Of a stretch of 64,000 bases of DNA, positions 28,220 to 36,926 are shown one piece after another. Positions within the stretch are counted from its first letter, which is position 1. Every line of letters begins with the position of its first letter. The stretch comes from Symsagittifera roscoffensis (Eukaryota > Xenacoelomorpha > Acoela > Convolutidae): contig NC_087069.1 in assembly GCF_963678635.1 (NCBI RefSeq), positions 4,695,472-4,759,471 of the forward strand, read 5' to 3'. A program made the translations under genes and the position numbers. The notes under the pieces are model-generated. The model was not told the origin of the DNA and ran no database searches. It was given only the letters and a program-made list of their open reading frames with translations.

Positions 28220-28836
28220 TGGATGGAAGAAAACCTGGCAAAGTATCGGGAATCGAAGACGCCAACAGCAGAGTCGATTCACGCGATAGATTACAGCAGG
28301 AGACTTGAGTTGTTCGAGACCGCATGCAAGGTATTCGCCATACCAATGGAAGTCAGACACATGTGGCGCCGCTTGAGATTCTTTCCTTGGTTTCGCGCGA
28401 CGTTAACATCCTGGTTATATGTGGTGACGAAGGATCACATGAGGAAACATCAAAAGGAATATCGACAATTCCAGGCCGAGATAGGACCAGATGCCTTCAA
28501 GAGACCTCTGCTGACCCATCGAAACGGAAAAGAGTGGGTAGAGTATCCAGAGACAACACTAGAGCGAGGGAGTCGATACTAGAAGAGGACCTGGCGAAGA
28601 ATGTAAGCCTGAGTCTTCACAATTCTTTCTGTTTGAACCGGGAGTCGAAGGTGAAGAGCTTACCGAATCAAGCGAAGAGATTGCAAGAGCAAAGGGAGTG
28701 GATGCGATCCTATGAACAGCTGAAGGCTTGGGAGGAGATTGTGATCAGCTCCGATGACGAAGAGGCACTATTGAAACAGATCACAGTGTCAAATATATCT
28801 GGATCGGGTAGCTCGAGGGCGAAGAACACGAGGTGA
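28220..28836 (+). pseudogene. ORF3 C-terminal domain, copy A
   Basis: C-terminal domain shared by all three copies, and therefore the best conserved part of ORF3 besides the N-terminus and SGNH domain. It reads YSRRLELFETACKVFAIPME, FPWFRATLTSWLY, KRPLLTHRN and SLHNSFCLNRESK, then ends with WEEIVISSDDEEALLKQ, an acidic motif resembling a SUMO-interacting motif. A TGA at 28217-28219 replaces Arg, and frames shift near 28520. The final stop is at 28834-28836. Unknown function; helical and basic, perhaps nucleic-acid binding. Confidence 0.55.
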
Positions 28837-29260
28837 GCCGGTGGCTCAAAAGGGAATTCTAGAGTCTTGAGTCTTGAGAGGGAGGGGGCTCGAGGGTGAA
28901 CCCGGATGAAATCTGGGTTCACGAAAAAGAAATTTTAACAAACGAGATATTGTTATTAATATGCTATATCTATTATATAAATCAAAATGCTGCATGACAA
29001 TTTCCTGATTCAATAGGACAAAAGAAATTTTAAATTACCAGCTTAAAAAGCGAGAATTCATAGGTGCAGGTGTGTGCAGATTTTGATTGCTGTTTAGCGA
29101 TAGTGTGAAAAATTTATATGGTTGTGAATTTTGGAAGGTAGATAAACTTAAGTCTGCTGCAAACTTCTGTAAATGACCACTGGCACTGTATCTTGAGTGA
29201 CACTCGGGTTTCTGGGGATTCACTGACAGAGGCAGCACGCGATAAGGACATCGACCTTGA
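28837..29260 (+). other. 3' untranslated region of copy A
   Basis: About 420 AT-rich bases between the ORF3 stop and the PPT. Alignable by eye with copy C's 47856-48271 (shared strings such as GCTGCATGACAATTTCCTGA and TTCTGTAAATGACCACTGGC). It contains no gene. Confidence 0.7.
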
Positions 29261-29272
29261 GTCCGGGGAGTA
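29261..29272 (+). promoter_or_regulatory. Polypurine tract, copy A
   Basis: GTCCGGGGAGTA lies immediately 5' of the 3' LTR TGTG. The same 12 bases precede the LTRs of B (30366-30377, complement) and C (47844-47855, complement). It primes plus-strand DNA synthesis. Confidence 0.88.
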
Positions 29273-29508
29273 TGTGCCAGTCGGTCATATCTGGAAGTTT
29301 GACCTTGAGGGACACGAAAATACGTGATTTTGGAGTGAAGTTTTAATTTTCAAAATTTCGAATGGAGCCTGTCATGCTCAGTTTTCTCGCACCAACTGAA
29401 AACACAAAGTGAAAAATCAGAACGACCGAATTTACAATTGCGGGAAAATACTTAAGAAAACAGCAGGAAATTGCTATTCGCAATTTCCAGATACAAAATA
29501 ATACACAA
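29273..29508 (+). repeat. 3' LTR of copy A, truncated
   Basis: The first 236 bases of the LTR, matching 7457-7690 with about seven mismatches; the match ends at AATAATACAC. The rest is missing because copy B's LTR starts at 29509. The remainder should lie beyond the right edge of the window. Confidence 0.88.
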
Positions 29509-30365
29509 TGTAACATTCGCCCGGAAGATACATATCGACGGAAAACAAAACTAAGTCATAAGACGACTGGCTAACGTCTAAACAGAGCTTTGCATGCTTT
29601 TCACCGTCTCTACCAAGCCAGTACTTTTCGGTGGTCTTTTCCAACATCGGGTCGACAAAAACGTTACTGCTTTCGGCTTCGGTCAAAACACCCAAATTAA
29701 CTAGATTACATGCAGAAATAGTGAGCTCATGGCTGGGTCTCAGTATCCCCAGACCACGAGGTCACTCCTAAAAACAGGGCTACTACTATTCATTATATTA
29801 CTATTGTTTTTGTTCAGTAGATAAAAATCATCATCTCCATCGAAGATGGATCAACCCTTTCCCCCAACTCCTAGCTTCTCATCCTTATCAAAATGAATCT
29901 AGATGTTAATTAAATTCAAATCAGGACATGACAAGAAGCTAAAAGTCTATATAACAGGCTAAAAGTTTCAGTCCCGAAACCCTTCCGGATTCTTGAATCC
30001 ACTGAATCAAGCTCGCTAATCTTGACTTCTTCTTAATCCGGAAGGCTGTCCTCCACCCTTCACCGTTGTCTGCAACGGCCTTGCAACTATTGTAGGGACA
30101 CAATAGTTGCAACTCGGAGTGTATGTTGTTGTGTTGTCTTCTAGCTTTTTCTGCCAAAATGGCCGTTTCTGACGTTTCTCAGAAATATGACGTCATAATT
30201 CGAATTTTTAAAATTTTAAAATACCAGAATATTCTAGCCCTCACCGTTTGGCCAATCGTTCCAATAACGTTCTTAATTCTTAATAATCACCAATCCGGAA
30301 GGCTCGCTGCTAAAAATTCGAATTCTGCAGAGATTGCATTTTTCACATTCTGGTCGAATGTCACA
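29509..30365 (-). repeat. 3' LTR of copy B
   Basis: 857 bases, TGTAACATTCGCC...GAATGTCACA as written on the + strand (TG...CA ends). The same sequence starts again at 46152. It contains an inverted repeat CCTTCCGGATT (29981-29991) / AATCCGGAAGG (30035-30045), another AATCCGGAAGG near 30292, and lacks about 68 bases present in the 5' LTR. Confidence 0.88.
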
Positions 30366-30377
30366 TACTCCCCGGAC
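30366..30377 (-). promoter_or_regulatory. Polypurine tract, copy B
   Basis: TACTCCCCGGAC on the + strand, the complement of GTCCGGGGAGTA, adjoining the LTR exactly. Identical to A and C despite strong divergence of the surrounding sequence. Confidence 0.88.
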
Positions 30378-31186
30378 AGCCCGGTCAATGTCCTCATTGA
30401 ATCACGCAATGTTCGTAAAATAGATACAGTGTCATCGAACAGAATTTACAAAATGCACGAAATTACTTTTATCCACGTCACATCAACTCACTGCAGAATA
30501 TAAATGGCATCATACTACATCACTATAGCCTTTAAATTTTTTCATTAAACTGCACATTGAGGATATGACTTAAAATAAAAACATATTTTCTGACTTCCAG
30601 TGTCAATATCCCGATTGAAACTTTTTCTCTTAGATTTAAAAGGTGTTGGCTTGCAGGACAGTCCTGCCAACCAACAAGCTAAAATTATCCTACTATGCTT
30701 CTTCCCTTCGGAGATCTTGCTTGTTATTGTCCTGAATATTAAAACTAAGAAACTCTGTGGTTAGAAAGAACAATGAAACAATGTCCCTCTTCGAGAGATT
30801 ACTCAAGCCTTCCATGTCACCACAAAGTGATCAGTTCTCCTAGCTGGTTAAAAACAGTCATGCAAGCTGGAATATTTAAATATACTCCTTCACTTAAGCC
30901 TTCCTAAATAAATAGTAAGTGAGTGTCTCTAAAGCCACTTCAACTAAAATCAAAATGCAAATTTATAAATGCAACATTTTCAAAACTCAACTTAATGTTT
31001 CAGTTTTCATTTACAACTTGGTTGCTTAGTTTCTCACTTGAGTTTTTCACACACATAAAACAATTCTGAGTTTTAACTTTTCTTCATCACTCCTTTGTTT
31101 TCTTCTTTTTTCGTCGTTTAGAAGTTCTAAAACTTCTAAATTCTTCTAATTTCATCTCTTTTTTCATCTTGTTTTTCGGTCATCCG
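30378..31186 (-). other. 3' untranslated region of copy B
   Basis: About 810 AT-rich bases between the ORF3 stop and the PPT. No coding motif or repeat is recognised; longer than the equivalent in A and C. Confidence 0.6.
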
Positions 31187-31810
31187 TCAATGTTCCATTT
31201 CTTCCTCCTGTGATACTGACTCTGCACTCTCAGTTTCTGTATCTTGTAACACGTCGTTAGCTATCCTGACGCTGCTGGAAGCCGTCCTCCAACACTTCTG
31301 CTCTTCTACCCTCTGTTTGCAGCAAGGTAGGGGATCCACGTTAGATTCTCTGTTACTGCAGAAGCTGTTGTGGAGACACAACGTCACGTTTCTCTCCAAA
31401 TCTCCTTTCAGCATCTCTGCTTTCTCCTTTCCACTACGTTCACTCGTCCTGGAAATTCTTTTCACAGCGGTGGTCACTGCATTCCGATGAGTCACGAGAG
31501 CTCGCTTGAAAGCCCCTGATTCAATTTCCAGCTGATACTCACTGTACACTCTGCCATGCTTCGACATATGCTTTTTCACATACTCGTACAACCATGCATT
31601 CATGTTAGCTCTGAACCATGGCATCAATCGTTTTCTTGCCCATATCTTCTTCACTTCCATCGGAATGTTTAGAACTTTGCACATTGTCTCAAAAAGATCT
31701 AAATCTTTTAGACAATCTAATTTCCGCAATTGTTCTCTCGTCGGTGCCTCCTGTCTATTATTTTCTCTCACATGAGCTTCCAGCCATCGTATCGCCATCA
31801 TAACTCCCAT
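31187..31810 (-). pseudogene. ORF3 C-terminal domain, copy B
   Basis: 207 codons collinear with the last part of ORF3 in A and C: LFETMCKVLNIPMEVKKIW, MPWFRANMNAWLYEYVKKHM, KRALVTHRNAVTT and LCLHNSFCSNRES. Identity to A/C is moderate, and the conserved positions (LFET.CKV..IPMEV, PWFRA, THRNA, LHNSFC.NRES) suggest a real domain under constraint. The acidic tail differs and lacks the IVISSDDEE motif. It abuts the SGNH fragment at a junction near 31800-31830, where about 6.8 kb of A-type ORF3 is absent. Confidence 0.6.
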
Positions 31811-32058
31811 AGGGCTTCCTGCTCATCTGAACCTCTGGAGATGTCATTCGTCCCAACTAAGATCATCACATTGGGGATCCTCCCTGGATTCATCAGTTCC
31901 ACCATTCGATACAATTGGGCTATCGTCGCGCCTCCAAAGGCCATCACCGTGGTGACCCACGAGGTCCTCAAATTCGACAGCACTCTGACCAAGCTGTCTT
32001 CCAGCATCAGATGAGATGTCCCGAGTGGTGGTTGCTGCAGGTTTACTGCCGGCTCCAA
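31798..32058 (-). pseudogene. ORF3 SGNH hydrolase fragment, copy B
   Basis: Contains SHLMLEDSLVRVLSNLRTSW (block I, but Glu-Asp-Ser instead of Gly-Asp-Ser), a Gly-rich block II (VMAFGGATIAQLY), and block III MILVGTNDISRG. The domain ends there: block V (D-x-x-H) is missing because of the internal deletion. A frame change near 32045 separates it from the coiled-coil part. Confidence 0.65.
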
Positions 32059-33224
32059 GTAGCTTGATTGAAGCAGGCCCTCGGATCTGTCTCCGGAACT
32101 CCCGTGAAATTATATTTCAATTGATTATTCTTTTGCACGTCTATTATGCGAGACACTTTCTTCGCTGGAATCTTCCGTACTTTCCTCTCTGGGATTCTCG
32201 AGCTCCTCATGAGTGGTGTCACGTCACTTATCCCCTGTCTGATCACAGTCTGGGAGAGTCGTACTCTGCCCGTGTCGTCAATCGTTCCATAGGGTGCAGT
32301 CACCCCGGAACCTGGCGCATTCTTGTTAGCGACCAGTCGTCCAGCTGTCTCTATCAGTTTCCTCACTGTCTGTTCTACGACGGAATCACCCAAGGTGTCG
32401 CTAGGATCCGGGATCGTTACTCGATTTGTCTCTGCTGGGAGCCGTGTCTCCGTTGTTTGACTCATTTCTTGAGGCGTCAAGAGCTCCATCGGGGACTGCC
32501 CACGATGAATATCCCTTGCAGGTATCACTTTCTCCACGGCCGTTGTCAACGCCACCTGCTCCGATCGCTCTTTGTATTCCTGCCTCAAGCGCTCAATCTC
32601 TTGACCTTGCTTTTTGTTGCAGTCTTCAAACAACTTTCTCAACATGTCCCGATCTTCCGCCATCTGGAGCATGCTCCCAGTCATCTCGTCCAGCTCCTTC
32701 TTTGTACTTTTCAGCTCATCGTTCATCTCGTCCAGATCTTGCATGGTTTGGTTCGTCTGAACCTTCTGTGCTACTTTCGCCCTTTTTGGTGGCACAGCTG
32801 CTCTCAGTGGTGAACCAGACGAGGTCGCCTCGCTGTTCATCTCCCGATGCATTCTCGTCAGCCCAGGTTTGGGCTTGGAGGGCATTGGCATCTCACCTGG
32901 TTGGTAAGTCCTAGAACTTCCCAATCCAGGCTCATTCGCCAAGTCACTCCCTGAGAGAGCCCCGTTTCTCCACCTCATCACTCTCATGTTCGGGCGGTCT
33001 AGTACTCCTCTTTCTCCATATGCTGCCATCAACAGGACTTCCGTGGGGAGGTCCCCACGGTTGTCGTGCCCCAAGATGTTGATCAGGGCGGTCAGCAACA
33101 TGACTACCTCTGGGTCCTCCAGATCGAAGTCTCGATCGATCAGCCGACGATAGATCGCATCTATCATCGGTCCTACATATGCCTCTGCCAGGTCCATCAA
33201 TTCATCCAAGTTGAAGTTGTCCAT
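32043..33224 (-). pseudogene. ORF3 N-terminal coiled-coil region, copy B
   Basis: 393 codons starting MDNFNLDELMDLAEAYVGPM. The region of residues 15-100 corresponds to the N-terminal helical domain of A and C (IYRRLIDRDFDLEDPEVVML, LANEPGLGSSRTYQPGEMP), and residues of about 155-235 form a coiled coil (LDEMNDELKSTKKELDEMTG). The last residues (ACFNQATW) reach the segment before the hydrolase and then shift frame. The different start sequence and weak identity confirm that B is a separate subfamily. Confidence 0.65.
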
Positions 33225-33625
33225 TCTATTCTTTCAAGTTTGATTTGATTCGATTCGATATTTGACTCAAGTGAGTTATTAAATGATCAATCAGGATCTA
33301 GAAAAGAAGTCACAAATCTCACACTTGTCTGTTTCACCTTAACATATATCGTTAAAATTTGCTTAAAAACAGTTCAGATAAAAAGATATTTATCCTAAAG
33401 TTTATTAAAATCAATTGGTTTCTAAAATTTTGGAATTCGACCTAAGATTGGACAGTCCAAACTTTGGATCTATTCCCAAGATCGTCATTTAGTTGTTCAT
33501 GGTCACTAACCCCTACCTACCCATGATCTTAATAACCTAACACATAACATAACATAACATAACACACATATCACATATTATTACATACAACTTAGTCTTT
33601 GGCCTAACACCCTCTCGCACATCAC
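33225..33625 (-). other. Spacer between pol and ORF3, copy B
   Basis: About 400 AT-rich bases, with a small AACATAACAT run at 33540-33565. It has the same position as the spacers of A and C but no visible similarity in sequence. Confidence 0.6.
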
Positions 33626-35065
33626 TCAGCCTATACTTAAGTAATATTTCTTATGTAGGTACACTTGTATATTCGTATCAGAGAATATCACGTGTACAAG
33701 CGCGTACAATTCCCGAGGATGCAGTCTTCCTCTGTTTGGATCGTACACTGGAAGCGAGAGCTCCTTCACGTCCATTTCGACAAGGAAGTCCCTCAGCCTC
33801 GTCAAGGACAAGACTAAGTTCTCTGGGTCCACGTGCTGCTTCTCCGTCGCCCTCGTTACCAAGAAGCACAAGTATTTTCCCGGTATCTGCGACGCCGCCG
33901 GAGGTAAGGCTGCTACGCCCCCTATCCCTGGTCTTTGCTTCCAAAGGAATTCCACGTTTTTGTATTCTCTCTTAAAATCTGCCACTAACGCTGTCCTAAA
34001 ACTCATGTCTGCGGTAATTGCTATCGCACATGTTCTGTTTGTGAGTATGAAATCACTGTCTGTTAGTATTATGTTACTTGAATATTCATTTGGTAAGTTA
34101 AAATATGACTCAACTACCCTGCCTATGTCAGGTTTCTTAGGCTCTTCGCCTGTTTCTGCTTCTAAGTCTCCTGTTTCTCTTGCTATTCTTAATTTTTTTA
34201 CTATCAAGTTTTCAGTGTGGGTAAGTCCTACCCGCACTCCCCGGACAAAAATATCCATCGACGTCCCCGTCGATCGCATACCGGGTATCAAGTCAAGGTT
34301 AGAAGCTGGAATGAGTAGTCGTCCTTCCTGGGCAGCCCAGGAAGGATCATCTCGTTCGGTCTTGATGTATTTCATGCTTTCACGATCTACGTCTTGAATC
34401 GTGACGCTGGTCTCCTCTGGATCCGAGGTCGTTTCATTCAGCCACTCTAAGACACGCAGGTTCGTCAAGTCTTGTTCATAAGACTGCTGTTGCTCGTCGT
34501 CGAATTCTACCTCGGGTTTCGACCAGTCGTCAACCCACTCATCGTCGTGATCATCGACTATGTCAATGTCTTGTGACACAGTTATTTCCTCTAGACCCAC
34601 TACTTCCTCCACTATCTTCTTTAGATCTATCCTATCCACTACAAAGTCGTCACCGTAAGGATTGTATTTCTTTCTTGGTCTCATCCCGTCCTTCTGACGA
34701 GTCTGTATGGTGAACGGAAGATCCGGTTCCAAGTTCTTGGGAACCTCTATCTGTTCGGGATCCTGCCAATCTTCCTCTGCGTAGGGTAAGGTTTCATCGT
34801 CCGCTTCGATCTGTTCGTTTGGATCCAGGTCCAGCGGTGTATCCGTACCTTCCTCTACGACTTCGTTTCCATCGTTCTTCTCCCTGGTGACTTTTTCATT
34901 GACCTCAAAAGCAGGATTCATCATTAGATAATGCCCTTCTTCCATGTCTGCAGGTATACACCAGTCTTCTGTCGATGGATTGTGTGGCTTGATGTTCTCG
35001 TAGTGGGCGGCTCGGCCAGTATTCAGTCTATAGAAGCGTCCCTCCTGGTGCACCTCTGTAATCAT
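33626..35065 (-). CDS. pol: Integrase C-terminal tail plus TARG1-like macro domain, copy B
   Basis: 479 open codons, the C-terminal part of the polyprotein. It begins in the integrase GPY/F module (MITEVHQEGRFYRLNTGRAA), passes through an acidic linker, and ends with the macro-like domain: NIILTDSDFILTNRTCAIAI, FRTALVADFKREYKNVEFLW, GGVAALPPAASQIPGKYLCF, LTRLRDFLVEMDVKELSLPV, VIFSDTNIQVYLHKKYYLSI. Compared with A and C, the domain is more conserved than the linker before it, which suggests function. As in A, PVYDPNRG replaces the Gly-rich catalytic loop typical of active members. It would be released from, or remain joined to, integrase by the protease. Confidence 0.72.
   Translation of the reverse strand: MITEVHQEGRFYRLNTGRAAHYENIKPHNPSTEDWCIPADMEEGHYLMMNPAFEVNEKVTREKNDGNEVVEEGTDTPLDLDPNEQIEADDETLPYAEEDWQDPEQIEVPKNLEPDLPFTIQTRQKDGMRPRKKYNPYGDDFVVDRIDLKKIVEEVVGLEEITVSQDIDIVDDHDDEWVDDWSKPEVEFDDEQQQSYEQDLTNLRVLEWLNETTSDPEETSVTIQDVDRESMKYIKTERDDPSWAAQEGRLLIPASNLDLIPGMRSTGTSMDIFVRGVRVGLTHTENLIVKKLRIARETGDLEAETGEEPKKPDIGRVVESYFNLPNEYSSNIILTDSDFILTNRTCAIAITADMSFRTALVADFKREYKNVEFLWKQRPGIGGVAALPPAASQIPGKYLCFLVTRATEKQHVDPENLVLSLTRLRDFLVEMDVKELSLPVYDPNRGRLHPRELYALVHVIFSDTNIQVYLHKKYYLSIG
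34236..34246 (-). promoter_or_regulatory. Internal polypurine-tract-like site, copy B (linker)
   Basis: Complement of GTCCGGGGAGT, preceded on the sense strand by a T-rich stretch (ATATTTTT). It is read as Val-Arg-Gly-Val, at the position equivalent to 18839 in A. Confidence 0.6.
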
Positions 35066-35137
35066 GAAGGTTCCCCTCCACTTTTTTAGGAGCTTTTTCG
35101 TCCCTTTCGATGGTATAACATTCTGGAATACCCATAC

Positions 35138-35768
35138 TTAGTCTCCCACCGAGTAAGCCTTTGAACCAGCTGCTTTCTTGTCGAAATTTTTCATCTGCCC
35201 TGCCTGTGCCTGCTGAGTATTTCGTCTACACAAATCGTTCAACTCCTGTTGGCGTCTGATCACATCCCTCACGTAGACCTGTGGGGACGTTTTCTTTCCC
35301 TCATATTCTGGGTAGAAGAAGGTTAAGGGTAAAGACTTTTCGTGTCCAGTTAGCATCATGTGTGAACTGACTCCAGTGGTGGAGTGTTGCGTGCTATTAT
35401 ATGCTCCCATCACCTGTGGAAGGTATCTGTCCCAATCGGTCATATACCTGGAACAATATACTCTTAGCATCGACACTAACGTCCTGTTTTGTCTTTCCAC
35501 TAAGCCATTCGTCTGAGGGTGTTATGTCGTGGAGTGAGCCTGAGCGACCTGTGAGCGTCTCATAAGCTCTTTCGTAAGCTCTCCTACGAAAGCTGTTCCA
35601 GTATCCGATTGAAACGTCATCGGAAAACCATGTCTCGCTATCCACGTATTGATCAGGTGGTCGCATGTCTCTTCCGCCGAGGCAGTTATGCAGGGCACGG
35701 CCTCTGCATACTTCGTAAAATGATCTATCATGACCAGCACCTGATTGTAACCATTGTCTGTCATGCAT
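35138..35768 (-). pseudogene. pol: Integrase core C-terminal half, copy B
   Basis: Frame 35500-35138 carries the catalytic Glu region (MERQNRTLVSMLRVYCSRYM) and the following segment NSTQHSTTGVSSHMMLTG, ending at a stop in place of Trp in the VGQYVWVFQN-equivalent. A shift near 35510 separates it from the front half. A second stop between 35138 and 35065 breaks the join to the macro-bearing frame. Confidence 0.8.
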
Positions 35769-36523
35769 ATCTTTTGGTGATCTATTTGCACCACCTCGTT
35801 GAATTCAGACGACTCGATCGATTGTAAAGGAAATCGCAACTTCCTTGGATCCTTGACCTGTTGGCATGACAAACATGCTGTTACCCATTTCTCGCATGCC
35901 TTTTTCATCCCAGGCCACTCAAAGCGCTTCAGGATCCTTTGATATACTTTGTCGATCCCCTGATGGCCCATTTGATCATGTGACCTGAATAATAGTTCTG
36001 TCTGATAGAGTTGCGGTAACACTATCGCGTTATACTTGTATAGGACTCTGTCTTCCTCCCTTCTTTTGCAAGCCACAATCCCGTCCTTGTTCAAATATAA
36101 CCTCCCTTCCTTCTGCATGAAGTATTGTCTCAGGATGCGATAACTATCTTCTTCGAGGTCCCCTTTTCCCGGCGAACCATTCTCGATCCACCTTTTCAGG
36201 TTACTTGTCATGCGATCATTTCTCTGCGCCCTTAGAAGGTCCGAGAGTCTGTATCTCGCCTTCAAGTACGTCTTCATGACCCTCATCTGACTGTTCAGCT
36301 CGTTGGGCTGATGTATGTCTTCTTCCATCTTAACGCACCAAATCTTCGCCAACGGTTGTGTTTCTTGTTCAAACGGCTGAAGATCAGTCCTGACTACCTC
36401 TTTCTGCGGCAACAGGCTTATCGACCGTTTCGATACCGCTATCGTCTCCAAGTCATCCGCTGCGTTGTCAAAGACTCTTTCTCTTGGTATTAGGTAGCGA
36501 TCACTGTCAAGATCCTGGTACAC
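35522..36523 (-). pseudogene. pol: Integrase zinc finger and front half of core, copy B
   Basis: 333 codons. After a helical tether segment, the HHCC finger is at about 35860-36000 (RSHDQMGHQGIDKVYQRILK, CEKWVTACLSCQ). The core begins NEVVQIDHQKICMTDNGYNQ with the first Asp, then FQSDTGTAFVGELTKELM with the second. It ends by frame change just before the HPQTNGLVER block. Confidence 0.85.
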
Positions 36524-36710
36524 CTCTCTGCCCGAGTTTCCACTAGTAGCGTGTGTATCGCTAGTTCTGATAGTTCTGATCCCGAGCTCGAATTCCTGTC
36601 TGAATAGGTGTCCATTCCTGAGCTTCCTGAATTATCCTCTGTCGAAGAGGTTGTGCTGGAGACTGCACGCTCCTCCAGATCATGTCTGTGCTTTCTTTGC
36701 ATCCATCTGA

Positions 36711-36721
36711 ACTCCCCGGAC
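36711..36721 (-). promoter_or_regulatory. Internal polypurine-tract-like site, copy B (tether 1)
   Basis: Complement of GTCCGGGGAGT, read Ser-Gly-Glu-Phe. Equivalent to one of the tether sites of A. Confidence 0.55.
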
Positions 36722-36776
36722 AAAACCTTGTTCTCTAGGTCCTGTTTCTCATCAGGAATTTTCTCGTTTATCTCAG

Positions 36777-36787
36777 ACTCCCCGGAC
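36777..36787 (-). promoter_or_regulatory. Internal polypurine-tract-like site, copy B (tether 2)
   Basis: Complement of GTCCGGGGAGT preceded on the sense strand by AAAATTT, exactly as at 16504 in A. A decayed third copy (one C short) is at about 36843-36852. Confidence 0.55.
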
Positions 36788-36926
36788 AAATTTTCTTGTC
36801 CCGGGTGTTGATTTTGTGATCGCTGGTTCTTCTCATCATCATTCTCCCGGACAAATAGTCTTGCAGCAGATTTTGTTCTACCTCTTCACCCTCTTTATCC
36901 CGGTCCACAAAGGTGACGGTTTTCTT

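Larger units (their letters stand above)
7457..29508 (+). mobile_element. Giant Ty3/gypsy-type LTR retrotransposon, copy A
   Basis: Bounded on the left by a full 5' LTR (7457-8351) and on the right by the first 236 bases of the 3' LTR (29273-29508), which begins with the same TGTGCCAGTCGGTCATATCT. The visible length is 22 kb. Order: LTR, PBS, 2.4-kb leader with two tandem arrays, ORF1, gag, protease, RT, RNase H, integrase, macro-like domain, spacer, ORF3 (coiled coil, SGNH hydrolase, long unknown protein), 3' UTR, PPT, LTR. By eye, the shared 236 bases of the two LTRs differ at seven positions. ORF1 and gag are intact; everything after is interrupted. The 3' LTR is cut by copy B. Confidence 0.9.
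36490..36926 (-). pseudogene. pol: Acidic tether between RNase H and integrase, copy B
   Basis: Two short pieces, including 36490-36789, of Ser/Asp/Glu-rich tether (EDNSGSSGMDTYSDRNSSSG). It carries three copies or near-copies of the GTCCGGGGAGT motif, at 36711, 36777 and (one C shorter) 36844. Low complexity and broken frames. Confidence 0.65.

Noticed and set aside
32016-32813. 265-codon + strand frame over copy B ORF3
   Set aside because: Antisense shadow of the coiled-coil and hydrolase region, which has the recognisable motifs on the - strand.
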